64,000 bases of DNA from JANXZS01 sp963797255 (GCA_963797255.1 CAWCOV010000030.1:620001-684000); one strand, 5' to 3'. Counted from the stretch's first letter, positions 26,633 to 36,443 are shown. Numbers and translations are program-made. Notes: generated by a model not told the origin, from the letters alone.

Positions 26633-27184
26633 CTATCGAAATTCTGTCTGATATTTCAGGGCGATCTCTTTGATTTGTTCGCGGGTGAATTGCTTTGGCG
26701 GAATGCCGGGGGGATTGCAGGTGTCACGGAAGAAGCCGTCGAGGCCCGCTGGCGAGACGATCCAGAGGAGAAGCAATTCGTGGTCGGGATTCTCAAATCC
26801 GTGCCAGGAGTTCCTGGGGATGAATATCGTAGCGCCCTTCTCAAACGGGTGACGGACATCGTTGAGTATGAAGGTTCCGCCGCCTTCGAGAACATAAAAT
26901 GATTCGTCCATTTGAAAATGGCGGTGGATGGGAATGCCACTGCCCATCATGACCTGCTGGGTGCCCAAGGCTAAATTGTCAGAGCCGGTTGAGGATCCAA
27001 CCTTGATGAATATGTTGCCGTGATCACGGAAGTGGATGAGGTGTTCGCCTTCGGCGGCACTGAGCACATATCCTCCGTGCGATGTGGTCTGAGCTGCGAT
27101 GAAATTCTGCGGCAGGGCCTGGCTGATGCCAAGGCCTCCCAGGCTGAAGAGGAAGGATCGACGTTCCTGCTCGAATCCACTCAT
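26633..27184 (-). CDS. Cupin-domain protein with Tat-type signal
   Basis: 183 residues. ERRSFLFSLGGLGISQALP is a twin-arginine-like signal. The cupin core shows HRHFQMDESFYVLEGGGTFIL (metal-binding motif 1, His-x-His and Glu) and FIPRNSWHGFENPDHELLLLWIVSP (motif 2). Probably binds a divalent metal in the periplasm; reaction unknown. It diverges from the large gene at 27357. Confidence 0.83.
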   Translation of the reverse strand: MSGFEQERRSFLFSLGGLGISQALPQNFIAAQTTSHGGYVLSAAEGEHLIHFRDHGNIFIKVGSSTGSDNLALGTQQVMMGSGIPIHRHFQMDESFYVLEGGGTFILNDVRHPFEKGATIFIPRNSWHGFENPDHELLLLWIVSPAGLDGFFRDTCNPPGIPPKQFTREQIKEIALKYQTEFR

Positions 27185-27356
27185 GACAATCTCCTCTGAT
27201 CACTATCGATTATTTTCCAACACGCTGGTGGGTGACAAACGGCATACTCCCAAAATTTGCCGGTGTAGTAGCTCTGTACCACGACAGATCGGAGGAAGCA
27301 TGGGTATGATGCGGCTACGCGAGGAACCACCTGCTAAGGATAGGAGATACGACGGG

Positions 27357-29738
27357 ATGCGACGGATAACGATGTCATTGCTGGTCTGGTTTAGTTTGAG
27401 TGCGGCACTGTTTGCGGCTGGCGTAAATACCCCTGCATCGCCGAACGTGAAAGTGGGCCGCTTTCTGGGTGAGACGAGCGCGGAGCTGATCATCGATGGG
27501 GCAAAAGTTACGGTGCAGAAGGGCGGGCGCAGCGGGCCGTGGACACTCGTTGAGATCGTCCCGGCGTCGTATGGAGCGGGCTCGGAATACGCGATTTTAG
27601 AAGATTATTCGAAGAGAGATGGGCACCTGCTCTTTGTGAACACGAGCGGCGTGCAGATCGATCTTCCGAAATCGTCGGAGCCAACCACTACCGATCCGTC
27701 GAAGGTTTATTTCGGTCATACGGCCGATGAAATTATGAACAGCGCGCGGGACTTGTTGGCTAACCAGATTTTGGCCAAGCCCGGCGATCCCAACTATGAC
27801 GAGGTCGCGAGCGCGTTCCAGCCGATTCGGAACTTTAAGACATATAGCTTTGTTGGAGCGCATGAGCCGATCGACAAGGTTGGATTTGCTTATGGTGGTC
27901 GCACGCCGAACTTCGATCCAGCGCCTTATTATCAGCCGATCACTCAGATTCGCGACAAGGGCCTGGTGTGGGATGGGCTGGTCGGCGGGTATCTGCCGGT
28001 GCTTCGCTTCGTGTATCCGGAAGACAACGGCAACTGGACGGAGATGATTGCATTCGCGCCGTTGCGGATTTCGAACGGGAACAACAGGATCCAGCCAGTT
28101 TGGTATCGGCTGAGCCGAATAGAAGGCGGCAATTTGAAGTGGGCGAAGTATGTCGATTCCTATCATCCCTTCCCGCCGCGCACAGATTACGATCCCAGGA
28201 TTTTCTACAAGGATCTGGCGGGGCTTCGGCAGGGATGGGATCAAATGCTGCAGCAGGGAATGAAGATCGATGTTCCCGATGAGCGGGTCGGAAACATGGC
28301 GCGGTTCGCTCTTGTTCGCGACATGATGACGCGGGTTGGGGATTATCCGAAATACGGTGCGGTGGACAAGGACTATGCGGGCAGCGAGCATGACGGATTT
28401 CCTGACACCTTTACGGTGGACACGGCGGCGATGCTTGACTGGGGACTTGTGGATCTGGCGGGCCGCTACATCGACAATTATTTCGGGGAGTTTGTACGCG
28501 ACGATGGATCGATTCTCTATCGTGGTCCGGAAACAGGGCAGTACGGCCGCATGCTCACGGTGGTTGCGCAGTACGTGAATTATGGTGGTGATCCGAAGAT
28601 TTTGCTCAGTCGCCGAAGCCGCATCGACGGCGTGACTAATTTGCTGTTGATGTTAAGAGCGAAGGCGAAAAAGCTTCCGGCAAATGACCCGGCATACGGA
28701 ATGATCTCGGGTTGGAGCGAGGCCGATGCATGCCTTGATCCCGATCCTGCGCGGTACATGCAGCCCTATTTCTCAAACAGCACGGAGGCTGCTCGCGGAT
28801 TTCGCGACCTGGGAAATGTGTGGGAGAAGATCGGGAAGCAAACTAACAACGCCGAACTTGCTGCGTGGGGCCAGAAGCTGGTGCAGGAAGCGAGTGAACT
28901 ACGCAAGGATGTGAACACTGCGATTGGGCGATCGATTTTGACGGTGGATGGCGAGAAGATTCTGCCGTCTATTGCCGGCGTGAAGGAGCCAGCTTTCATT
29001 GTTGTTCCTCGCGACGAGACCGATCCGCAGTTCCGCTCCTATCGGGCCTACATGGAAATGATGTATTCCGGCAGCCTGACCAAAGACCAGGTGAAGATGA
29101 TTGCCGACTATCGATCGAATCACCACGACATGATTCTTGGGGTGCCGACGGCATATGGATACAAGACCGCGGAATTGGCGGGGTTTCTCTCCTATGGGCA
29201 TGGCTACGGGTTGATCCAGTACGACATGACGCGGGAGGCCCTACTGCTGATGTACAGCGTGATGGCGCATCAATATACGCGAGGCACCTGGACGGCTCCG
29301 GAGACGCGCAATGTAATTACGGGCCGGGCCGCTGCGCCGTATTGCACTCCGGCGCAGCTTGTTGTGGCATTGATGACGCGCTGGCTGCTTGTCTTCGATG
29401 ATCCTGAATCAGAAACTCTGTGGCTGGGGAAGGCGATTCCCCGTGAGTGGCTGGCTGACGGAAAAACAACGGCTGTGACAGGTGCACCTACGAGATGGGG
29501 CCGCGTTGGGTTCTCGATTACTTCTCATATGAACGACAGCTCGATCATAGCGGAGGTGAATTTGCCCGCTGGATACGCGGCGACGACCAAGGTGCGGCTG
29601 CGTGCGCCGGGCGATGCAAAGATCAATTCGGTGAGCCTGAACGGTAAGCCATGGACGCAGTTTGATGCTGAGGATGAAAGCATCACGCTGCCGTCGGGAA
29701 CCACCGGTAAAGTGAAATTGGAGGCTAAGTACAAGTGA
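27357..29738 (+). CDS. Secreted six-hairpin glycosidase-like protein
   Basis: 793 residues from ATG 27357 with signal peptide RRITMSLLVWFSLSAALFAAG. The open frame reaches further up (27099), but that part overlaps the divergent cupin gene. The central region (GLVWDGLVGGYLPVLRFVYPEDNG, AAMLDWGLVDLAGRYIDNYFGEF, EADACLDPDPARYMQPYFSNS) has the alternating long helices and acidic Trp-rich motifs of (alpha/alpha)6-barrel enzymes, but no GH family is certain. The C-terminal 80 residues are a beta-sandwich (VKLRLRAPGD-like). Followed after 37 bp by a CBM9-like protein, so the two are likely to work on the same glycan. Confidence 0.7.
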   Translation: MRRITMSLLVWFSLSAALFAAGVNTPASPNVKVGRFLGETSAELIIDGAKVTVQKGGRSGPWTLVEIVPASYGAGSEYAILEDYSKRDGHLLFVNTSGVQIDLPKSSEPTTTDPSKVYFGHTADEIMNSARDLLANQILAKPGDPNYDEVASAFQPIRNFKTYSFVGAHEPIDKVGFAYGGRTPNFDPAPYYQPITQIRDKGLVWDGLVGGYLPVLRFVYPEDNGNWTEMIAFAPLRISNGNNRIQPVWYRLSRIEGGNLKWAKYVDSYHPFPPRTDYDPRIFYKDLAGLRQGWDQMLQQGMKIDVPDERVGNMARFALVRDMMTRVGDYPKYGAVDKDYAGSEHDGFPDTFTVDTAAMLDWGLVDLAGRYIDNYFGEFVRDDGSILYRGPETGQYGRMLTVVAQYVNYGGDPKILLSRRSRIDGVTNLLLMLRAKAKKLPANDPAYGMISGWSEADACLDPDPARYMQPYFSNSTEAARGFRDLGNVWEKIGKQTNNAELAAWGQKLVQEASELRKDVNTAIGRSILTVDGEKILPSIAGVKEPAFIVVPRDETDPQFRSYRAYMEMMYSGSLTKDQVKMIADYRSNHHDMILGVPTAYGYKTAELAGFLSYGHGYGLIQYDMTREALLLMYSVMAHQYTRGTWTAPETRNVITGRAAAPYCTPAQLVVALMTRWLLVFDDPESETLWLGKAIPREWLADGKTTAVTGAPTRWGRVGFSITSHMNDSSIIAEVNLPAGYAATTKVRLRAPGDAKINSVSLNGKPWTQFDAEDESITLPSGTTGKVKLEAKYK

Positions 29739-29775
29739 GCGATTGCAGGCGGAGGAGGCGGGGGCGCGAAAACAG

Positions 29776-30687
29776 ATGCTCATAGCGCGCACGAAACGTT
29801 TTGCATCCGTCGCATTAGGAAGTTTTCTGCTGCTCATTGCTTCGTCAGTCACATATTGCTCTTCATCGCACCCATGGGCGACGTACTATGCGCCGAAGCG
29901 TACCACCGCGATTGTGATCGATGGCGACCTGTCCGATTGGGCTGGTGTGAAGGGCTTCACGATGGATGAGAAGAAGTTTTTCTTCGTGGGGCAGGGAATG
30001 TCGTCTGCGAAATGGAAGGGGCCGAAAGATCTGTCGTCTACTTTCATGGTGCAGTGGGACGAACGATTTATTTACGTGGCAGTGCACGTGATTGACGACC
30101 GAGTGACGGAACCACATGGGTCCCTGGTGCAGGGAATGGATACGGGTTCGTGGGATGACGACGGCGTTGAATTGATGTTCGACAACGACGGCAGCAACAT
30201 GTCGCGATATTACGTTGGGGATCCGGCGCACCACGAGTTTCACTTTGTCTACAGCGAAAAGCATCCCTTTGTTTTTGACAATTTTTGGCGATATAAGGCG
30301 GGCGCACCGCAACCGGCATTCACGTTGCCCGATGGCAAGAAAGAGCCGCTTGCTTATCCGGACGAGGAGATGACCAAGAACGACATTACGAGCCGATTTG
30401 CGGACCCTCCTTACAACGGTGCGTTTGCCTTCAAGAGAACCGTGGATGGCTACAACCTGGAGGTGCGGATGTCGTTGCCAATGGCCAAGATGAAACCGGT
30501 GTCGAACGGTGGGCATGCGATTGGCTTTGACGTAGCCATCAACGACAACGACGAAGGGCAAGGCGCGCTGAAACAGCAACTCCATTGGTCCGGGATGAGC
30601 GACCTGTTTTGGCGGGACACGAAATTCTTTGGGACGTTGCTGCTTTACGAGGGCGCCAAGCCGCCAATCTCCAAGCCGCCGCACTAG
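29776..30687 (+). CDS. Secreted CBM9/DOMON-like sugar- or haem-binding protein
   Basis: 303 residues from ATG 29776 (an earlier start at 29743 is possible). Signal segment FASVALGSFLLLIASSVTYCSS, then IVIDGDLSDWAGVKGF and MVQWDERFIYVAVHVIDDRV, the pattern of family-9 carbohydrate-binding modules. A later WDDDGVELMFDNDG...YYVGDPAHHEFHF and a final GFDVAINDND complete the sandwich. It lies 37 bp after the six-hairpin gene on the same strand, suggesting an operon. Confidence 0.75.
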   Translation: MLIARTKRFASVALGSFLLLIASSVTYCSSSHPWATYYAPKRTTAIVIDGDLSDWAGVKGFTMDEKKFFFVGQGMSSAKWKGPKDLSSTFMVQWDERFIYVAVHVIDDRVTEPHGSLVQGMDTGSWDDDGVELMFDNDGSNMSRYYVGDPAHHEFHFVYSEKHPFVFDNFWRYKAGAPQPAFTLPDGKKEPLAYPDEEMTKNDITSRFADPPYNGAFAFKRTVDGYNLEVRMSLPMAKMKPVSNGGHAIGFDVAINDNDEGQGALKQQLHWSGMSDLFWRDTKFFGTLLLYEGAKPPISKPPH

Positions 30688-30838
30688 CAAGGGCGGTGCA
30701 CGCTGGCGGTCTTGCGAACTTTTCTCTGGATCAAAACCCCTCATGTATATTGCTGCTTATCGCCGCGCTCAAAAGAGTGCCCGGCGAACGGCTCAGCGTG
30801 CTCGAGATGCGGAATTTTTCCGAGACCGGAGAGACAAA

Positions 30839-31911
30839 ATGCACGAGGAGATTGATCGGAATCGCCGCCGCTTTCTCGGGACATTGGGCCTGGCTCTTGC
30901 TGGGGTTCAACTTCGGAGTGCTTCGTTCTGCGAACGCGCAATTCGACGAGCTTGGCGACTTTCCTTCTCTCGGTGGTGCGACCGGTTGGTTGAACTCACC
31001 CCCGTTAACGCCTGCGGGACTTCGCGGGAAAGTTGTTCTCGTCGACTTCTGGACATACTCCTGCATCAACTGGCGGCGCACTTTACCTTATGTCAGCGCA
31101 TGGGCGAAGAAGTACAAAGATCAGGGACTGGTGGTGATAGGTGTGCATACGCCTGAATTTGCGTTTCGAGAAGAACATCGAAAACGTTCGCTGGGCGGTG
31201 AAGGATATGCGGGTGGATTATCCAGTCGCGATGGATAACGACTACGTCATTTGGAATGCATTCAAGAATGAGTATTGGCCGGCGCTTTATTTTATCGACG
31301 CGAAAGGGCGTGTTCGTCACCATCTATTCGGCGAGGGAGATTACGAGGCATCAGAAAGAATGATTCAACAACTGCTGATAAAGGCGGGAGCGAGCGGCGT
31401 GACGCAGGGGCTGGTTTCGGTCGCTCCTGAGGGTATTGAAGTCGCCGCAGATTGGGGCAGTTTGAAGTCGCCGGAAACCTACGCAGGCTACGAGCGCACT
31501 GTAAATTTTTCATCTCCCGGTGGCATCGCGCGGAACAAGGCCCATGTTTACGCTGCACCGGGAGGACTGAAGCTGAATCATTGGGCGCTTTCAGGCGATT
31601 GGACGATCAGGCAAGGATCGGCCTTGTTGAACCAGGCCAACGGGCGTGTTGCTTTCTGCTTTCATGCTCGCGATCTGCATATTGTGCTGGGGCCTGCTAC
31701 GCGAGGATCTTCTGTTCGGTATCGAGTGCTTATCGATGGTAAGGCGGCGGGCGCATCTCACGGGGGCGATGTTGACGAACAGGGCAACGGCACGATCAAG
31801 GAACAGCGGCTGTATCAATTGATCCGGCAACCGAAGCCGATCGCGGATCATACCTTTGAAATTGAATTTCAAGATTCGGGCGCAGAGGTATTTTGTTTTA
31901 CGTTTGGGTGA
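30839..31911 (+). pseudogene. Thioredoxin-like/TlpA-DipZ-type secreted protein, two frameshifts
   Basis: Three frames are needed. ATG 30839 (after GGAGAGACAAA) starts MHEEIDRNRRRFLGTLGLALAGVQL, a Tat signal; from about 30915 coding continues one base later as SANAQFDELGDFPSLGG ... GLRGKVVLVDFWTYSCINWRRTLPYVSAW, a redoxin domain with the unusual CxNxR in place of CxxC; from about 31165 coding moves one base again to FEKNIENVRWAVKDMRVDYPVAMDNDYVIWNAF and runs to 31911, including a C-terminal DipZ-like carbohydrate-binding-like domain. Both steps are +1. The gene as given cannot make a full protein. Compare intact homologues, in which GVHTPEFAFEKN is continuous. Confidence 0.8.
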
Positions 31912-31914
31912 GGG

Positions 31915-32100
31915 CCTGGAACGCAGATCCCTCCACTTCGCTGCGCTTCGGTCGGGATGACAAGTGCGCAGTGCTGTAGATGCCTTCGCTTCGGTAAGGA
32001 TGACAAGTGCGCAGTGCTGTAGATGCCTGCGCTTCGGTGGATAGGCAACGCGCATCGGGGGTCCCACCCTTCGCGAATGGGCGAAGGATGGGGTACATTT
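31915..32100. repeat. Repeat cluster after the thioredoxin-like gene
   Basis: Contains CCACTTCGCTGCGCTTCGG then TCGGGATGACA, two tandem 43-bp units sharing GATGACAAGTGCGCAGTGCT and GTAGATGCCT, and a hairpin with arms CCCACCCTTCGC and GCGAAGGATGGG (32063-32096). No gene. Confidence 0.7.
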
Positions 32101-32134
32101 TTGGATCGGAGAGTGTCGGCCGAGCCAATTCGAG

Positions 32135-32536
32135 CTACGACCAAAACGCATCCCAGGCGTGTACGTCGAATGGGTACTCGGTCCCGGAAATAATCTTGCC
32201 GTCTTTGAACTCGAAAACGAGGCAGCCGGTGATATCCACTTGCTTGCCATTCCGTGTCGCGGTATTGCGATGGATGGCGACCACGCGGCCATCGTCCATT
32301 TCACCCACGCCCTGCAATTCGGCCTTGAAGGTCCCGGCAGTGTCGCCCCCATACCGGCCGAATTGTCCGAAAACAGCCTCGCGGCCTTTGCGGCTACCAG
32401 AGAGAGAACTCCGGCCCGGGATGTGCCAAGAGGCGTTCTCGTGAAAGAGTTCGGCGAGGGACTTGAGATCGCCTGCGTTGAAGGCAGCGTAACCGCGTCG
32501 CACGGTTTCGACATTGGCTCCTGTTTGATTTGTCAT
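32135..32536 (-). CDS. SnoaL-like (NTF2-fold) ketosteroid-isomerase-type protein
   Basis: 133 residues from ATG 32536 behind AAAGGAGAATCAA. VRRGYAAFNAGDLKSLAELFHENASWHIPG is the family's opening helix and strand, GRVVAIHRNTATRNGKQVDITGCLVFEFKDGKI its central sheet. Small cytoplasmic proteins of this fold bind or isomerise hydrophobic substrates. The longer frame up to 32737 is rejected for lack of resemblance. Confidence 0.85.
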   Translation of the reverse strand: MTNQTGANVETVRRGYAAFNAGDLKSLAELFHENASWHIPGRSSLSGSRKGREAVFGQFGRYGGDTAGTFKAELQGVGEMDDGRVVAIHRNTATRNGKQVDITGCLVFEFKDGKIISGTEYPFDVHAWDAFWS

Positions 32537-32844
32537 TTGATTCTCCTTTCTGATGATCTTGGAAAAAGATCTTTCCGGCTGGCACCGTGGCTCGAGACGC
32601 TGACGTCGTTGCAGGCAAGGAAGCGAGGGAATGATTTTCCTCGTTTGCTGAGTCATGGGTCTCTTACCGGCTGACGACCACCGGTTGAGGCATATCGCCG
32701 TAGGAAGAACACTACGCCTGCTGTCCGAATTCCGCATCGGGAGAGTTTGCTATTTTTATTCTTCCTCACCAATGGCGGTGCCGGTACGAAAGGCATGACA
32801 CGGAAGGTTGATCATCTTGAACGCTTGAAATAGGTGCTGGGCTG

Positions 32845-32971
32845 GTGTGGGTGCGAACGCAGATCCCTCCACTTCGGTCGGGATGACAAGGTGCTGGGTG
32901 GATCCTGGAAAACGCCGAGGGCAGGCTTATTGAAGAGAACCCACATCTCAGACGCGAGATGTGGGGCACCC
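32845..32971. repeat. TCGGGATGACA repeat and ATCTC hairpin
   Basis: Within the 490-bp gap 32537-33029, which has no gene: CCCTCCACTTCGG and TCGGGATGACAAGG (32866-32893), and a hairpin CCCACATCTC/GAGATGTGGG ending GGGGCACCC (32940-32971). Confidence 0.65.
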
Positions 32972-33029
32972 AGATTATTCAATCTTCGTGCTGATTATCG
33001 CTGGTCGTTAGGCGTCTTTCGGCCGCCAA

Positions 33030-34082
33030 TCAGGACCATGGGCGGGAGCGGGCAACGGAGATGCCTCGGATAGAAGTGCCGGCTGGGCCGGGTGCGACCG
33101 CACAATAAAAATGGTAGAGATCGCCCTTGTGATCAATCATCGAGGGCTTGTGGGCGTAGGTGGAATCGACGGATCCGGGCGGCCCGACATCAATGACAAT
33201 GTCGTGGCACTTTTCAGCGTGAAAGAGATCGGGACCGGTTGCTACCAAGTCGCGAGCCACTCCTTTCGTGTCGAGTCCGAAATAGTAGAAGGCCCACTTC
33301 GCGCCATCTTGCAGCACGCATGGATCGCTGGCAAACTTTTCATCCGGACTGCCGGGACCGCCATTGGGTATGACTGGATTTTTTGAATAGCGTGTCCAGT
33401 GCTTGAGATCCTTCGAAGTAGCGACTCCAGTCTGTTCGTGCCAGTTTCCGGTGGTCTGATTCTTGGCGTTGTAGAAGAGGTAGTAGGTGCCGTGGTACTT
33501 CAGCAGGCAAGGTTTGTAGAGGCCGCCTCGCTCCCACTCGGCTCCATCTTGCGGCAGTAGAACGGGCGGGCCGACTTCCCAATCCTTGAGATTGCTGCTG
33601 CGGCAGAGTCCTATGACTGCTGCTCCTTCTTCCAATCCTTGATTCGGATAGGCGTGGTAGGCGCCGAGATATTTGCCATCGACCCGCGTCAACTCGCCGG
33701 GGGAGCGCAGACCGTTTTCGCGGAGGATCCAGTTCATGGCGACGTTGTGCTTGAGAATAGGAGAGGAGGGATCGCGCTTTAATATCGCGCCCTGCTTTTC
33801 CCAATGCACCAGGTCGTCGGAGACGGCGAGTCCGGTTTGGTATCCAGCGCCGTCGAAGGCGACGAACGTCAGGTAGAAGCGGTTGTCGTGACGGAATACG
33901 AAGGGGCAGTCCACGAATTCGCTGTCGTATTCTCCTTTGACGCCGGACGCGCTGAGGACAAGTTTGCCGTACTTGTAGGGCGTTTCGAGTCCGTTGATGG
34001 AACACTGCGGGAACGCCTGTGCCGCCGCTGCGGCAAAGCCTAGTGCCACGAACCGTCGCCGGGAGAACAGGTATGAATGCAT
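33030..34082 (-). CDS. Secreted GH43/GH32-like five-bladed propeller glycosidase
   Basis: 350 residues from ATG 34082. FSRRRFVALGFAAAAAQAFP is a Tat signal. Propeller blades recur as DCPFVFRHDNRFYLTFVAFDG, KPCLLKYHGTYYLFYNAKN, SDPCVLQDGAKWAFYYFG and KPSMIDHKGDLYHFYCAV, as in arabinanase/xylosidase-type and related glycosidases. The acidic residues in SEFVDCPF and in ASDPCVL could be catalytic, but the family call is tentative. Part of a run of carbohydrate-related genes at 27-34 kb. Confidence 0.75.
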   Translation of the reverse strand: MHSYLFSRRRFVALGFAAAAAQAFPQCSINGLETPYKYGKLVLSASGVKGEYDSEFVDCPFVFRHDNRFYLTFVAFDGAGYQTGLAVSDDLVHWEKQGAILKRDPSSPILKHNVAMNWILRENGLRSPGELTRVDGKYLGAYHAYPNQGLEEGAAVIGLCRSSNLKDWEVGPPVLLPQDGAEWERGGLYKPCLLKYHGTYYLFYNAKNQTTGNWHEQTGVATSKDLKHWTRYSKNPVIPNGGPGSPDEKFASDPCVLQDGAKWAFYYFGLDTKGVARDLVATGPDLFHAEKCHDIVIDVGPPGSVDSTYAHKPSMIDHKGDLYHFYCAVAPGPAGTSIRGISVARSRPWS

Positions 34083-34301
34083 GATTGCGTAGTCCTCCAA
34101 TTTGGAACGAAGCGTTGCCGCCATTCTACCCACCCTTCACAAATTCGCGAGGTTCTGCGGTCGGAGCGAAGACCGTCGGTCACACGGTGCCGTCAAGAAC
34201 CAAAATACGTGAGAAATCTGTCTCACTTGTAAAGCATCATGGTTGAGAAATCAGTTGACTGAGGTATTTTAAGAATACGTTGCTCGACTTGGAAGACTCC
34301 T

Positions 34302-36275
34302 ATGCCTCGGAACGCCTCGTTTGTGTTTTGCGCAATCGTGCTTTTTGCCGCCTCCTTTTCGCCTGCTTCCACCTTTCAATTCAAATCTCCGACGACCATT
34401 TCTACGGGAACGACGAAGCCGGCAGGTTTCGCGCTCGGTGATTTCAATGGAGACGGGAAGGCGGACATCGCGATTCCCGATTCGCTCGGCAAGACGGTCA
34501 CAATCTATCTGAACGCCGGCGGGGGAGCGTTCGGTGCTCCGATCGTCACGACGCTCAACATTGACAACACCTTGGGGGAGACGATCCTTGCAGGGGATGT
34601 GAATGAAGACGGGAAGTCGGATCTGCTGGTTGCGACCGTGGCTGGCGATCAATACGCAATCGTGCTGCTGAGTAACGGCAATGGCACTTTCACCGTACAG
34701 CCGCCGATCCCTGGGTCATTCGGATTTTTTAGCGGCGAAATCTCCGACCTCAATGCAGACGGGCACCTCGACCTGTTTTTGGGCGCGAACGGATCTGTCT
34801 GGGTATTTTTGGGTAAGGGCGATGGCACGTTTTCGCCGCAGCCGATTCCACGTGGATCCTTTCCGGGCACGTTTTTTGGAGTGACTACGGGCGATTTCAA
34901 TGGCGATCATCACGTGGACGGTATTGCCGAAGACGTGAGCGGCCCAAACAGCTCTGGATACTTCAATTTCTTTGCCGGCGACGGATTCGGAAAGTTTGCG
35001 AACGCAACTTTGACCCAGCCGCCGACAATCTTCCAGATGGTGTCGATCGATTCCGCCGATATCAACCATGACGGAAAGTTGGATTTATTAGTTAGCTCGG
35101 GTAACCAGGCCTATGTTGTATTGGGAAACGGGGATGGAAGCTTTCAGGTGGCCGAGAATCAAGTAAGGCCCATTCCTGCTTTGGTGCCTCCTCTGAATAC
35201 CTTCATGATTGCCCAAGCAGCAGACCTTGATAAGGATGGAAAGCCAGACATCGTCTTACTGGACGTGGCAAATGGAAGGGTGGAACTGTTCCTGAATGAT
35301 GGGTCAGCAACGTTTCCGGATGGGTCCAATCCACCCTACGTTTTGCAGGTTCACAGAGTTTCTAACCACGTTGAAACAGCAGACCTGAATGGAGACGGAC
35401 TGCCGGACTTCGTGGTCTCCAACTTCAATGACAAAACGATGACGATATTTTTGTCTGGGAAGGATCCTGTTTTGCCCACTGTAAATCTCAGTGGCGGAAA
35501 TGGGTCTTCCCTCGTGAGCGCTCCTTTGACCTTTAACGTGTCTATTTCTGGAGGCACCACTGTTGCAACAGGCGTCGTCTCGCTGATGGACGCAGGACTA
35601 CAGATCTCGCAAAAAACTCTGGATGCAGCAGGGACGGCGGTGTTCGATATTTCGTCCCTCGCCGTTGGCACTCACTCTTTTACTGTGAGCTATTCCGGTG
35701 ATGCAAACTTCCTGCCCGCCACATCGACTTCAATCAGCCAATCTGCAACAGATTTTCATGTCGGAGTTTCTCCCTCTTCCCAGACAATCGCCGCAGGATC
35801 GAGTACCTCCTATACCTTGAACGTCTCGCCGGACGGAGGTTTTTCCGGGACAGTGGCAGTCACTTGCTCTGGTCTGCCGCAACTGGCCAGTTGCAAAGCT
35901 GCGTCAATCGATATTACGAATGCTCCTGGTACCGTGACCGTCACCGTGGCCACAACAGCGACTACCACCGCAGGGATCACAAGTAAACAAAACTTGATCT
36001 TCGCATGTGGATTGATTGGCTTCTTTTCGCTTTGTTGTGTCCCGCGTGGCAGCAGAAGAATTCTCCTGAGAACGGATAGGATACTTCCACTTGTGCTGTT
36101 TGTTCTCGTTGTGGGAATGTCTGCATGCGGTGGCGGTGGCAGTTCCAATTCGAGCCCCCCAAAGACAATCCCAGGGACACCGGCAGGAACCACTTCTATC
36201 ACGATCAATGCGTCGGCGACACAGAATGGAGTGACTGTAACCCACAGCGCCACCGCATCGCTTACGGTTAAATAG
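34302..36275 (+). CDS. Secreted FG-GAP/VCBS beta-propeller protein with Ig-like domain
   Basis: 657 residues. Signal segment FVFCAIVLFAASFSPAS. Seven calcium-loop repeats of the D-x-[ND]-x-D-G-x-x-D kind (DFNGDGKADIAIPD, DVNEDGKSDLLVAT, DLNADGHLDLFLG, DFNGDHHVDGIAE, DINHDGKLDLLVSS, DLDKDGKPDIVLLD, DLNGDGLPDFVVSN) build a seven-bladed propeller, followed by an Ig-like domain (VNLSGGNGSSLVSAPLTF... FTVSYSGDANFLP), then a hydrophobic segment and CGGGGSSNSS, a pattern usual at the C terminus of acidobacterial surface proteins. Likely cell-surface attached; ligand unknown. Confidence 0.85.
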   Translation: MPRNASFVFCAIVLFAASFSPASTFQFKSPTTISTGTTKPAGFALGDFNGDGKADIAIPDSLGKTVTIYLNAGGGAFGAPIVTTLNIDNTLGETILAGDVNEDGKSDLLVATVAGDQYAIVLLSNGNGTFTVQPPIPGSFGFFSGEISDLNADGHLDLFLGANGSVWVFLGKGDGTFSPQPIPRGSFPGTFFGVTTGDFNGDHHVDGIAEDVSGPNSSGYFNFFAGDGFGKFANATLTQPPTIFQMVSIDSADINHDGKLDLLVSSGNQAYVVLGNGDGSFQVAENQVRPIPALVPPLNTFMIAQAADLDKDGKPDIVLLDVANGRVELFLNDGSATFPDGSNPPYVLQVHRVSNHVETADLNGDGLPDFVVSNFNDKTMTIFLSGKDPVLPTVNLSGGNGSSLVSAPLTFNVSISGGTTVATGVVSLMDAGLQISQKTLDAAGTAVFDISSLAVGTHSFTVSYSGDANFLPATSTSISQSATDFHVGVSPSSQTIAAGSSTSYTLNVSPDGGFSGTVAVTCSGLPQLASCKAASIDITNAPGTVTVTVATTATTTAGITSKQNLIFACGLIGFFSLCCVPRGSRRILLRTDRILPLVLFVLVVGMSACGGGGSSNSSPPKTIPGTPAGTTSITINASATQNGVTVTHSATASLTVK

Positions 36276-36415
36276 GAATCGGATCCAGCATCGAGCCCAG
36301 CTTTCGTCGCTGCGCTCGATGCTTGCGTGCTGCCAAGGCAGCAGGCACGCCGGTAAAGGCATTTCCTCTCCGACGTCAATTCTTCCTAAAAGACAAAGCC
36401 GCAACTGCGTGCTAA

Positions 36416-36443
36416 TGTGATTTGCTCGTTCACAGTTGCGAAT
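36416..36443 (+). promoter_or_regulatory. Conserved leader dyad upstream of first TTG-start paralogue
   Basis: TGTGATTTGCTCG followed by TTCACAGTTGCGAAT. The 28 bases recur without change at 36897-36924, at the same distance from the second paralogue's start. Inner TGTGA/TCACA arms are separated by nine bases. It may be a promoter or operator, or an undiverged part of the duplication. Confidence 0.5.

Noticed and set aside
27597..30744. Long minus-strand frames (264 and 293 codons) under the six-hairpin and CBM9-like genes
   Set aside because: Shadows; the plus-strand proteins have signal peptides and conserved cores.
36416..36434. CRP/FNR-type operator
   Set aside because: TGTGA and TCACA are nine bases apart instead of six, so it does not fit the CRP spacing; kept only as a conserved dyad.
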